A stretch of 64,000 nt of DNA from Anniella stebbinsi (taxonomy: Eukaryota > Chordata > Lepidosauria > Squamata > Anniellidae). The position numbers and the translations under genes are program-made. Below, one piece after another: positions 30,664-40,388 of the stretch. Under the pieces are notes generated by a model that saw only the letters and a program-made list of their open reading frames with translations, was not told the DNA's origin and ran no database searches. The stretch covers positions 11,153,001 through 11,217,000 of the forward strand of contig JARDYH010000002.1 in the NCBI GenBank assembly GCA_029215795.1, written 5' to 3'. How positions within the stretch are numbered: position 1 is the first letter of the stretch; the number at the start of each line of letters is the position of its first letter.

Positions 30664-31007
30664 CAGGGGTGGAGAATCCCTTTCACCCCAAGTGCCAAAT
30701 TCCAAAGAAGCTCTCGAGGAAGAAGGCAGATTCCAGTGGTGGACGGGGCCAAAGGCAAAAAGGGGGCAGGGCTAAAGTTCCAGCCTGTTCTAGCTTAGAG
30801 CCCTTAGTGCCAGTAACTAAACCTTAGGAGAGGCACTTCAACCTTATTTGAATGCAGAGAAGCAGAGAAACCACCCAATGATCAGTGTTGGGAGGAAGGG
30901 GGTGGAGCTAAGGGGAAGGGTGTGGCCATCGCAGGGACCCTGGAGGGCCAAATTCAGACCTGCGGAGGGCCGGATTTGACCCCTGGGCCTGAGTTACGGC
31001 ACCCCTG
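30664..31007. mobile_element. MITE-C (hAT-like)
   Basis: Starts CAGGGGTGGAGAATCCC and ends TACGGCACCCCTG. The interior has GGAGGGCCAAATTCAGACC and GGCCGGATTTGACCCC. The flanks match at only 4 of 8 positions. Confidence 0.6.
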
Positions 31008-31569
31008 ATGTGCTCTTAGGACAGTCCTTTCAGGACAGGTGTGCATGCACAATCCCTTGCATGCCCCCCAACCACTTCCCCCCTCTGCCCAAGTGATCAG
31101 CCGCAGCTCCAGAGAAATAGCACTCTGGGCAGCACTGGGAACAGAATAGGATTACTGGGCAGGGGGCAGAGGTTTTCTTCAGCTTTAAGCAAGGCAACCC
31201 CATTTTTATCGCCAATCGGTGATCAAAAATAAGAGCAATTTAAAGGCATTTGACGTTTCAATGCCCTGCTTTTCGACACTTTAAATGCCTGGGTTTCCCA
31301 GGTCAGTGCTGAAGAAACATTATTCTGCTTCCACATCTCCAGTGTCTGTTTCTGAGTAGACATGCTTGGAATTGAACTACCGGATTCCCCTCCACTCCTG
31401 TCTCCACCCAGCAGCTTACCAAGGAAGGAAGTCTACAATGATTGCTTGCCGGGGGCTTTTGAGGGCTGCATAAAACTGGGCCAAGCATTTCATCTGGCCC
31501 AATCCTGCGCATTGGCAATGTGGTGAAGGAGAAGGAGGGCAGTGAATGTGCCCCTGCGTGCTTATTTTG
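31008..31569. other. Unassigned sequence
   Basis: The short motif CTGTTTCTGAGTAGACATGCTTGGAATTG near 31345 resembles the squamate AAGTAAGTCCCATTG repeat neighbourhood. Nothing else recognised. Confidence 0.35.
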
Positions 31570-31722
31570 TGCACTGGTTTATTACATTTATACCCCACCA
31601 ATTTTCCCCTTGCAAGGAACCCAGGCAGCTTACATGGTCCTCTCCTCCTCTCCATTTTATTCTCACAACCACCCTGTGAGGTAGGTTTAGCAGAGAGTCA
31701 ATGACTGGCCCAAAGTCACCCA

Positions 31723-32065
31723 TTAAAACATAAGAAGAGCCATACTGGATCCGAGCAAGGGTCCATCGAATCCAGCACGCTGTTTACACAGTGGCCAACC
31801 AGATGTCGACCAGGAATCCACAAGCGGGACCCGAGTGCAACAGCACCCTCCTGCCCATGTTCCCCAGCAACTGGTGTATGTAGGCTTTCTGCCTCCGCAA
31901 CTGGAAGTAGCATGTAGCCACCAGGGCTAGTAGCCATTGATAGCCTTCTCATCCAGGAATACATCCAACCCCCTTTGAAAACCATCCAAATTGGTGGCCA
32001 TCAGTACACCTTGTGGTAGTGATTTCCACAATTTAACTACGAGCTGTATGAAGAAGTCCTTCCTA
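31723..32065 (-). mobile_element. CR1-type LINE (subfamily b) 3' end, antisense, nested
   Basis: AAAACATAAGAAGAGCCATACTGG through AAAACCATCCAAATTGGTGGCC to GAAGAAGTCCTTCC. It lies inside the Sauria SINE between GTCACCCA and GTGAGC, which are contiguous in intact SINEs. Confidence 0.85.
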
Positions 32066-32115
32066 GTGAGCATCATGGCTGAGCGGGGACTTGAACCTGG
32101 TTCTCCCCAGTCTTA

Positions 32116-32470
32116 GGTCCCCTCTACAAGGATTTGCTTTTGCGCCTGGTTAGGCAATTATGCGCATAATCGCTGAAGCGCATTTACGCCTAATCCCTCT
32201 GCACGAGAGGCGGCGAGAGGCGGCGAAGCGCATTAACAGATGTCCAAAATGCGCTTTACAAGTAGTTAATGCGCATAAGCGCTTATTCACACAGTCAAAA
32301 TGCGCTTTAACGGACGGAGCAAAATAAAACTCGCGATTTAACGCGCATTCGATAATGCGCATAATCGGGGAGATAACGCGCCTCTACGCCCGATTTGCAC
32401 TCCGTTCTTGTAGAGGTAAAAATTTTAATGCACCTTGAAAGAGCTTTAAATGCCTCTTGTAGAGGCAGCC
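32116..32470. mobile_element. PIF/Harbinger-like MITE, 355 bp
   Basis: Ends GGTCCCCTCTACAAGG and CTTGTAGAGGCAGCC, flanked by a perfect 3-bp TSD TTA (32113-32115, 32471-32473). The interior is full of AATGCGCATAAxCG-type words. A same-length relative in reverse orientation is at 39996-40351. Confidence 0.85.
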
Positions 32471-32485
32471 TTACACTCTGTCTCT

Positions 32486-33055
32486 CTTTAATAAAGCAAT
32501 ACTTGTAAGTTATTAAAAAAAATATTTAGATGCCTGATATTTTTTTCTGTTTCTTCATGGGATCATATTATATGTAGGGTATAGTACTGTACTTCTCCAA
32601 AAAGAGCATATTATTTTCACAAGACAAGAATTTAACACAATGATGGTTTTAAATCCAGTTTTTGTAACAAACAGATGTTTTATTTTGTTTTGTTTTGGTT
32701 TTTTAAAAGCAGCCAATCCTCCTCTTTAAAATTAAAAATGCAGAGGTCTGGAAATATTTTATGTATGAACAACATTTCTTAAGTGGGATTCTTTAGCATA
32801 CATTTTAAGTACTTATTGGCTAAACACAGATGTTGCTTCATGTTAATTTTGGTGCCCATCAATATTTAAGTGTATGGCAGCATTTTTAGTGGGCAAAAAA
32901 GTTTTTTTAAAAAATAAAACACGATAATAAAATGTTTGTGAAAGCTGCTCATTTAATGGACATTAAATGTGCTTAATTAAATGGCAATTGGAAAACTGCA
33001 GAAGGAAACATTTTATGAATACCAAAGACATTACAAACAACAACAACAACCCAAT

Positions 33056-33092
<37 letters not shown>

Positions 33093-33251
33093 CACATGGC
33101 TTTTGCCAAACCCATGCTGTTTATTTTTACAATGATGATATTAAATGAAAAGCCAAGAGTAATCCTGTGCATGCAAAGCTTCCAGGCATAGTCCTTCTTG
33201 GAAATCATGAGGGCTGGTGTGATAGTTGGATTCCTTCCTCTTCTTCTTCTT
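32486..33251. other. AT-rich unassigned sequence with a (TA)n run
   Basis: (TA)n at 33058-33090. The rest is strongly AT-rich without a family I recognise; part could be conserved non-coding DNA (TGTGCTTAATTAAATGG at 32970), but the evidence is thin. Confidence 0.35.
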
Positions 33252-33552
33252 TCCTGGTTATTTATTTTATTATTTATTTATTCATGTATTTATAACATTT
33301 TTATCCTGCCTTTTTTTCCTCACAAGGAACCCAAGGTGGCACACGTAATCCTCCTCCTCCTCCTCCTCCTCCTCCTCCTCCTCCTCCTCCTCTCCATTTT
33401 ATCCTCACAACAACAATCCTGTGAGGTGGGTTGGGCTGAGAGTCTGTGACTGGCCCAAAGCTACCGAGTGAGCTCCCATGGCCGAGTGGGGACTAGAACC
33501 CGGATCTCCCGACTCCCAGTCCAACAGGCTAGCCACTACACCACACTGGTTA
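33252..33552 (-). mobile_element. Sauria SINE, full length, antisense
   Basis: The reverse complement starts with the tRNA-like head (CCAGTGTGGTGTAGTGGCTAGCC, then a GGGTTCTAGTCCCCACTC B box). The conserved middle is GCCAGTCACAGACTCTCAGCCC and CACAGGATTGTTGTTGTGAGGATAAAATGG. The end is GGGTTCCTTGTGAGG...ATAAA. An expanded (TCC)n run (33348-33391) sits in its GGAGGA segment. Confidence 0.9.
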
Positions 33553-33899
33553 CCTCCAAACAAGCTTTCAAGATGGAACCCATCAAGTCGCAAACACTGA
33601 AGGAGGAGGAGACTGACTGATAGAGCAGGGAAGAAGGCAGTCCACTAGGGGGCACCTTTCCCAGGAATCCCTCTACCCAAGAGCTAGACCTGGACACCCT
33701 ATATGGTGGGAAGGGAGCCCTGGGAAACGAGTGGGCTCCTCCCTTTTCCCATCACTTGGTCTTTTCCTCCTTCAGATTGTAAACTCTCTGAGCATAGTAC
33801 CACTCTTGGGTTCTGTAAAATGGAGAGACAAATCTATCAATTTTGTTTTCCTCTCATTTTATCAAATGTCAGTTTAGTTTGTCCAAAAGTTTGAGGTGT
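33553..33899. other. Unassigned sequence
   Basis: Nothing recognised. Confidence 0.35.
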
Positions 33900-34200
33900 T
33901 TTTTTTTTAAAAAAAAGTTCACATGGAAATTCATGCACATTTTTTCTGTAAATTTGTCCTAATACATGCATTGTTGTACACAATTGTGCCTGAGCCACAT
34001 TTTTAGCATTCTTTTCTTAATACAATGCATTTTGAATGCTATTTTCACCAATATGTGCATTTTTGTGCACTTTCCCCTAACAGATACATATATGGATGCA
34101 CTTTTTGATTGGAGGACTCCACTGCCAAATTTAAGCAAGAGGGACCGAGTTTCCGTTCACATTTTTGGTTCGAAAGTGTGCAATTAGGTAAGTTTGCATT
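33900..34200. repeat. TGCATTTTTG-rich dispersed repeat, copy 1
   Basis: Repeated phrases ATGCACATTTTT, ATGCATTGTTG, ATGTGCATTTTTGTGCAC. The same texture occurs at 55575-55870, suggesting a shared family with internal minisatellite-like structure. Confidence 0.45.
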
Positions 34201-34504
34201 CAAAATGTGAACAGGGCACATTTCTCTCAGAGCCCTTTCTGTAAAGGGTAGTATTGTAAGGCTGGGAGATCACAACACCCTAAGGAAGCTGTATCATTTT
34301 GTGGGTCCTTTGCAGTCAGCAAACCCTTTCCCCTTCCAGAGCAAAAGTAGTACCCACCTCAAGTAGGAACGCAGGATTCTTAGCATCCCCCATGTCATGC
34401 ATGGTCCAGGAGCAAAGATTATAGCACAAATATGAAGTGCTTGAATTTTGTGATGCTATAGTATGGAGGGGCGTGATCTTGCTAAAACTGTGGAGGGTCA
34501 GGTA
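34201..34504. other. Unassigned sequence
   Basis: No recognised feature. Confidence 0.35.
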
Positions 34505-35340
34505 TAGGGTGGCCATGTATCTGCTTTTACAGAGGACAGTCCTCTATTTTGAAGGTGTCCTCTTCCTAGAGTTCAAAGACCTAAAGACGGCAGTGCACGC
34601 GCTGGTAACTTCGAGGCTTGACTTCTGCAAAGCGCTGTACCTAGTCCGGAAACTTTAACTAGTTCAAAATATGGCAGCCAGGGTGGTCACTGGTACACCT
34701 AGGGGTGACCATATTACACCAACTTTAAAATCACTCCACTGGCTGCCAATTAGTTTCCGGGCAAAGTATAAAGTGTTGGTTATTACCTTTGAAGCCCTAC
34801 ATAGTATGGGTCCAGGTTATCTGTGGGATCGCCTTCCCCCGTACAATCTGTCCCTCACATTCAGGTCCTCTGGGAAGAATTTTCTCCAGTCAGCCAAAAC
34901 TAGGCTGACAACCATTACCCAGAGGACCCTCTCTTCTGCCACTCCCAGACTGTGGAATGGCCTGCCGGAAGAGATTCGTCAACTTAACTCTCTCTCATAG
35001 TTTAAGACAGCTATAAAGACTAGCATCTTCCGGCAGGCCTACCCAGATGAATTTTAAGAGCTTTATTGTTATTTTAATAATGAATTAGTTTGATATGTTT
35101 TTAATCAGTTTTATGTATCTATACTATTTGTATTTAATGTTGTTCCCCGCCTTGATCCAGGGGGAGAGGCAAGTAATAAATAAATGAAATTATTATTATT
35201 AGTAGTAGTAGAAGGCCTATGTCTGGTCCATGTCTGAATTTTTAAAAAGCACCATCAAAAGGAAGAGCTGGGCCTTGAAGTATCCCATTAACAGCACCTG
35301 GGCAGCAGAGTGAGCACACAGGTCACCTCGTCACCATCTT
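34505..35340. mobile_element. MITE-G split by an L2 LINE
   Basis: The left part, 34505-34568, starts TAGGGTGGCCATGTATCTGC and has ACAGAGGACAGTCCTCTATTTTGAAGGTGTCC. The right part, 35212-35340, has GGCACCTGGGCAGCAGAG-type sequence also present after the same left part at 59.5-59.7 kb. The L2 copy at 34569-35211 lies between. Confidence 0.55.
34569..35211 (+). mobile_element. L2-type LINE, reverse transcriptase C-terminal part and 3' UTR
   Basis: The + strand frame reads VHALVTSRLDFCKALYL (the SRLDYCNALL motif), then an in-frame stop near 34659, then MAARVVTGTPRGDHITPTLK, SLHWLPISFRAKYKVLVITF and LHSMGPGYLWDRLPPY, and LWNGLPEEIRQLN. This is the conserved C-terminal block of L2-clade reverse transcriptases. 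The 3' UTR ends in (ATT)n. 5'-truncated and dead, but the best-preserved LINE coding stretch in the window. Confidence 0.9.
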
Positions 35341-35344
35341 CCAC

Positions 35345-35860
35345 CCTATTATTTATTTATTTATTGCATTTCTATGCCATCCAATAGTCAAAGCTCTCCG
35401 GGCAGTTCACCGAAATTAAAAACCATCAAGTACAATTCAAGGTATAAAACAAGCCACAATATAAAAACACAACATAAAAGTACAATATAAAAAAAGAACC
35501 AGGATAAAACTGAGCAGCAATGCAGAGATTTATACAGATTTAAAATACAGATTTAAAACAGCAAAGTTAAAAGACTAAGATGATCAACTGTTAAAATACT
35601 GGGAAAACAAAAAGGTCTTCACCTGGCATAGGAAAGAGTATAAGGCAGGTGCCAGGCGAACCTCTCTAGGGTGCTCATTACACATATGGGGTGCCACAGC
35701 GGAGAAGGCCCTCCTTCTGGTAACCACCTGCTGCACTTCCTTTGGCAGGGGCCCACGGAGAAGGACCTCTGAAGATGATCGTAGGGTCCAGGCAGGTATA
35801 TATGGGAGGAGGCATTCCTTCAGATAACCTGGCCCCAAGCCATTTAGGGTGAGATGTACC
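35345..35860 (-). mobile_element. L2-type LINE 3' end, antisense
   Basis: The minus strand encodes LNGLGPGYLKECLLPYIPAW, LRSSSEVLLRGPLPKEVQQV, TRRRAFSAVAPHMCNEHPRE and ALYSFLCQVKTFLFSQYF, the L2 ORF2 C-terminus in one open frame. Its 3' UTR runs left to ATTTATTTATTTATT. Sequence beyond 35860 in the same ORF is not recognisably L2. Confidence 0.85.
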
Positions 35861-36169
35861 ATCTTTCCTGTTAAAGTATAAACATTGTTTCCAAGTTTGC
35901 ATCTCTGCATGTAAATTAGCATATGCACATTTTTAATGAGCATGGATGCCCTGTTTTTCGATGGCATGGCTTCTCTTTCTGGAGGATTCTTAAGTGGCTC
36001 CCGCCTCCTTGCCTCTCTCCTTCCTCTGTATAATCTGTACTGGCAAGGAAGAAGCTTTGTGCCTGCCATAAACTTTACTTTTATGTAACCCTGTGTTCAT
36101 TCCAAAGAGCATCGAAGCCAGACATCTCCCTCCTGCCTTCCTGTTTTCCTCCCTCCAGGTTGGGCACGT

Positions 36170-36370
36170 TCCCCGGTTCTGATACGGTCATCATTTTCTG
36201 CCTTTGGGTAGTCCGCTTTACAGCGGCTTTGTTAAAGCATTATCTGTTAAAGAATGTATTTTTAATGTATTTCATAAGCATGCTTTATAAATAAGTTATT
36301 AAAGAATGTACCTGAAGCTAGTGCTCACTTAATAAATATTAATAAAGCAATTACCAACGGGAGCTTCGTT
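36170..36370. promoter_or_regulatory. Candidate conserved non-coding element
   Basis: Compact AT-rich block: TTGTTAAAGCATTATCTGTTAAAGAATG, CATAAGCATGCTTTATAAATAAG, CTCACTTAATAAATATTAATAAAGCAATTACC. No repeat family, no ORF. GCATGCTTTATAA and CAATTA-type cores are typical of vertebrate enhancers. Confidence 0.38.
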
Positions 36371-36557
36371 CAATGTGTTGCAGCACACCCAGGGTGGTTA
36401 TCTAGAAGGATGTCCAATACACTCAGCTGGGGGATCAGAAAGGTACGAGGGTTTTGTGGCTAGGAGATGGCTATAAGTTGCCCATTTGTTTTTCTGACAG
36501 ATGCTGCTAGGTTATATCTTTTTAGATTGACTTTCTGGCCAAAGCAGCTTTAAATTA

Positions 36558-36613
36558 ACACACACACACACATACACACACACACATACACACAGAAACA
36601 CACACAGAGACAC
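36558..36613. repeat. (CA)n microsatellite
   Basis: Imperfect ACAC/ACAT run of about 56 bp. Confidence 0.9.
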
Positions 36614-36749
36614 GCAAGATACCTATAACTCAAGTTGCCGTTTTAGTTAGGCAGCAGAAACTCAGGCTGAAGTTTAAGCGGCTGTTCAGCATGCAGACAG
36701 AGCTGAGCTGGATGAGTCCCAATGTCCATTAAATCCAGCATCCGGCACT

Positions 36750-37580
36750 CAATAGAGATGAGTAAGAATTTCATTTCAGTACAATTTTGATGAGAATTTA
36801 CCAAAATGGACAAAGTTCTCCATATCTGGGACAAAGATAACTTGAGATTTTCACAATTCGAATGTGGGAGAAACAATAAACCAATGGACTGGTCGATCAA
36901 GGCAGAGGACTTTTGAGTACGTAGCTTGTAAAGTCTTGGTTTGAATCCCTGCACGTTCAACCATGTTAGTTCTGAATCAGGGCTGCCTCCTATTTCCTTT
37001 TTTCTTTTTTTCTGACAGGCTCCTAATCGTTAACCATACATGGCAGTGAGGCACTACAAGGTAGGGTGACCAGATAAAATCCAGGTCAGGGCTCATGTAA
37101 CTTTGTAGAGAAAAGGGAATTTCAGCCAGTGTCATTTGTATGCAATTAGTTCCTGGTGATATTCCCTCTTCATCACAACAGTTAAAGTTGCAGGGGCCCT
37201 GCCTTCTTTTGTATATGGTCACTCTAGTATAGTGCCTGCACCTTTAACTGTTGTGATGAAGAAGGAATATCACCAGGAACTAATTGCATACAAATGACAC
37301 TGGCTGAAATTCCCTTTTCTCTACACTTGTTAAAGTTACATGAGCCCTGACCTGGATTTTATCTGGTCAGCCTACTACAAGGCCCTCTTCATGCTGGTAA
37401 TAAATGTACCTATAGCATTTGGCTCGTGCAGATGGGTGAGAATTAGGCTCATGTTTGATGAGAATTTACTAAAATTTGCAAAGTTCTTATATCTCAGAGA
37501 GAATTTAAAAATTTAAGATTTAATTCAGAATTTGAGATTTAAAAAGTTAGAATGCAGGGCAAAACAAAAGTGATTGATTC
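36750..37580. repeat. Dispersed repeat, family D, with a nested MITE-A
   Basis: Collinear with 13270-13560: AAGTCTTGGTTTGAATCCCTG, TTCAACCATGTTAGT, TTTTTCTGACAGGCTCC, then (after the MITE) CTCTTCATGCTGG, GATGAGAATTTACTAAAAT and CAAAGTTC. The block GATGAGAATTTACxAAAAT occurs on both sides (36790, 37455), so this locus may hold two units. Confidence 0.55.
37062..37374. mobile_element. MITE-A (hAT-like), nested in family D
   Basis: Ends TAGGGTGACCAGATAAAATCC-type and ATCTGGTCAGCCTA, with a perfect 8-bp TSD CTACAAGG. Removing the element and one TSD rejoins family D sequence, confirming the insertion. Centre TATGGTCACTCTAGTATAGTGCC as at 12.46 kb. Confidence 0.92.
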
Positions 37581-37687
37581 ACCCATCCCTATTACACAGC
37601 TCTGCTGGATCAGGCCCAAGGTCTTCCTAACGCTGAATTTTGCTTCCCATAGTGAGGCAAAATGCCTATAAGCTGCCTACAAAAAGC

Positions 37688-37882
37688 CAGTGAAGGCAGG
37701 TGGCTCCAATTTCGCTGCAGCTGTGAATCCATTCTGGGTTTTAGTCACAACCACCTAGAACTCTAAAGGAGCTGTACAAAGTCCAGCACCTTGGATAGCT
37801 TCTTTAGAGTTCTGGCTGGTTCTGACTAAAACCCAGAATGGATTCACAGCCACACCAAAACCGGAGCCACCAGCTGCCACTG
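37688..37882. mobile_element. MITE-B (hAT-like), 195 bp
   Basis: Ends CAGTGAAGGCAGGTGGCTCC and GGAGCCACCAGCTGCCACTG. Flanks CAAAAAGC and CAAGAAGA agree at 6 of 8. The inner arms GTTTTAGTCACAACC / GGTTCTGACTAAAACCC are inverted. Confidence 0.8.
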
Positions 37883-39242
37883 CAAGAAGACCCCAAACAG
37901 TGCATGAAGATATCATCTTCTGGAGTTGTTGTCCAGTATCTGGTATTGAGAGGTATAGTGACATTGAGGTTCCATAGAGCCATGATGGCTAATAGCCCTT
38001 GACAGATCTCTTACGTAGCAAGAAGAATGCCAGTAAGCATTGGAACAGGGAGGGGAGGGGAGCTTTGGGTTGTCAGCTCTGGCCAGTTGCAGAATGTCCA
38101 AGCCTGCAGCTGATCCAGCCTGGAAGACATTATAGACACCTCCCAGCCAATTTTGGCTTGGGAGAGCATGTGACCTACAGAGAGAGCTGGGCAAGGTTCA
38201 TTGCTTCATCAGGATTTCCAGGTTGACCATCTGGTTGATGCTTCTGTCTGCAGACTTAAAAGATTCTGGTTTTGGTCTTGCCATCGACTGCGAAGGTAGT
38301 GCTTCTCATTCTATTTTATTGGCAAGAGATATATATTCCTAATGCTGTGATTTTCAAGGTTCCTGTCCTCAAGGTAGCCTTTCCACGCTGATTCGACTGC
38401 TGCGAAATCTCTGCATGGAGCAGATGTTTCTGGGAGAAGTTCTAGACAATGTTCACTCAGGGCAACCCCCAGGCCTAGAATACTACATATCCTTTCATTA
38501 GACCAAACCAAAACAAATCACGGTAAACACTGACCTGGTTTGGACAATCGCAGTGGAGATCCAAGCTCAGATCGACTGCATAACGCATAGTTTGGCCTAC
38601 AGCTGTTACCGGTTTCACCCAGAAGAGGGCTGCAGTTTTCATGGATTGACTCAACACCTGTGTGCTTTTTTGATTTTTGATTTTTACAATTGTCCCGGCT
38701 CACTTGTTCATTCTAAGCCACCCCACTGTCACTGCCCCCTCACTCCCTGCAAAAGTCACACCGACACATAGTAATCTCGAAATATTTCTTTAAAGGTGCG
38801 TATTGATTGCCTTGGTCGGTGGATTAGGCAGAAGATCTATCTTAATTGGGAAACAATATCACACACACACAAAAGTGGCTGTTCAGTCAGCAGTGTAGCA
38901 GTGATGGCAAGCGAGGCCATCCATTACTTTCCAGGAAAAGGTCAATCCAATAGGATATAAGTTTCTGCATTAAGGTCAAGTGAGGGCTAGTCCATCACTG
39001 TGCCTTCTTTGCACTGCCCTGTCAGCTCAGTAATGGCTTTACTCCTTCTTGGTATTCCCGATCTCCAGGGCCAAGCTGATCTGCACGGATTATGTCTCTG
39101 GAAGGCAAGGTAGCCAGGCATGCCTGCACTCTCACAGATGACAGACAGTGCTAAAGATGGTTACAGGGAATGCAATGAGAGGAAGGCTATGAAGGGCCCT
39201 TTTATTTGCATTGTATGGGAGCACCTATCTTTCTATCTATAT
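37883..39242. other. Unassigned sequence
   Basis: About 1.36 kb. I recognise no gene and no repeat with confidence. Overlapping 60-93-codon ORFs on both strands carry no domain. Confidence 0.3.
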
Positions 39243-39453
39243 CAGGAGTGCAGAACCTCAGGCCTGGAGTCCCAATCCAGCCCTCTGGGGGTCCTGATCT
39301 GACTGTCCAAGGTTACTGAGAAGCCCACGCCTCTCCCCCTGGCCCCACCCTCTTTCCCCTAACCACAGATTTTTTAGGTGGTTTCCTTGCTTTTTTGCAG
39401 TCTTTCCCCAATTCTGGAAGGTCAAAATGCCTCAGCTAAGGTTTAGATCATAA

Positions 39454-39557
39454 CAACATAAGAACATAAGAAGAGCCCTGCTGGATCAGACTGAGGGTCC
39501 ATCTTTCCCAGCACTCTGTTCACACAGAGGCCAACCAACTGTAGACCAGCAGGACAA
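39454..39557 (-). mobile_element. CR1-type LINE (subfamily b) tail, antisense, nested
   Basis: AACATAAGAACATAAGAAGAGCCCTGCTGGATCAGAC, then GAGGCCAACCAACTGTAGACC. Two ACATAAGA tail units precede the body. Confidence 0.85.
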
Positions 39558-39579
39558 CAGTGAGAACTTTAAGCTAAAA

Positions 39580-39899
39580 TAGGCTGACCATATGAAAAGA
39601 AGGACAGGGCTCCTGTATCTTTAACAGTGGTATTAAAAGGGGAATTTCAACAGGTGTAATTTGTATGCATGCAGCACCTGGTGGAATTCCCTCTTCATCA
39701 CAACAGTTAAAGCTGCAGGAGCTATATTAGAGTGACCAAATAAAAAAGAGGGCAGGGTTCCTGCAGCTTTAACTGTTGTGATGAAGAAGGAATATCACCA
39801 GGTGCTGTATGCATACAAAGGACACCTGCTGAAATTCCCCTTTCAATACAACTACTAAAGATACAGGAGCCCGGTCTTCCTTTTCATATGGTCACCCTA
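39580..39899. mobile_element. MITE-A (hAT-like), nested in MITE-C
   Basis: Ends TAGGCTGACCATATG / CATATGGTCACCCTA with a perfect 8-bp TSD AGCTAAAA. The uninterrupted target (AAGCTAAAATA) is present in the MITE-C copy at 22.92 kb, giving direct proof of insertion at this site. Confidence 0.93.
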
Positions 39900-39995
39900 A
39901 GCTAAAATATGCTGGTACTAATGATAGTTAGTCTGTGCCCCTTTTGCCTTTGACTCCACCCAACACTGGAATGTGGCCTTCAAGAGCTTCTCTAT

Positions 39996-40351
39996 GGCTG
40001 CCTCTACACGAGAGGTTTAAAACTCTTTCAAGTCTCATTAAAAATTTTACCTCTACATGAGCGGAGCGCAAATCGGGAGTTGAGGCGCGTTATCTATCCG
40101 ATTATGCACATTATCGAATGTGCGTTAAATAGCGAGTTTTATTTTGCTCCAGCTGTTGAAGCGCATTTTGACTATGTGAACAAACGACTCTCCGCATTAA
40201 CTGCTTCTAAAGCGCATTTCAAACAACTGGTAAGGCCAGCAGTTGTGCGCTCAATTACCTCCTGCGTACAGTCATTTACCATAAAGTGCTTCCGAGAAGA
40301 TGCGCATAATCGGAGAACCAGGCATCAAACTGAATTCTTGTAGAGGGAGTC
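39996..40351. mobile_element. PIF/Harbinger-like MITE, 356 bp, nested
   Basis: Ends GGCTGCCTCTACACGAG and CTTGTAGAGGGAGTC; reverse-oriented relative of 32116-32470. It lies between AAGAGCTTCTCT and GAAACAGAATTTG, which adjoin in intact MITE-C. An 87-codon ORF across it is incidental. Confidence 0.8.
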
Positions 40352-40388
40352 TGAAACAGAATTTGCAAAGAGGAACTGGACCCCCGAT

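Larger units (their letters stand above)
31570..32485 (-). mobile_element. Sauria SINE, antisense, carrying two nested insertions
   Basis: Three pieces form one SINE in order. 31570-31722: ATACCCCACC, TTTTATTCTCACAACCACCCTGTGAGG, GGCCCAAAGTCACCCA. 32066-32115: GTGAGCATCATGGCTGAGCGGGGACTTGAACC. 32471 on: ACACTCTGTCTC, matching the CCAACACTCTAACC part of the tRNA head. The gaps are filled by a CR1-type fragment and a Harbinger-like MITE. Confidence 0.75.
39243..40388. mobile_element. MITE-C (hAT-like) broken by three insertions
   Basis: Left end CAGGAGTGCAGAACCTCAGG. Later pieces AACAGTGAGAACTTTAAGCTAAAA, ATATGCTGGTACTAATG...CACTGGAATGTGGCCTTCAAGAGC and GAAACAGAATTTGCAAAGAGG, ending GGACCCCCGATG. 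Together these match MITE-C at 5.1 and 22.3 kb. Inserted are a CR1-type fragment, a MITE-A and a Harbinger-like MITE. Confidence 0.65.
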
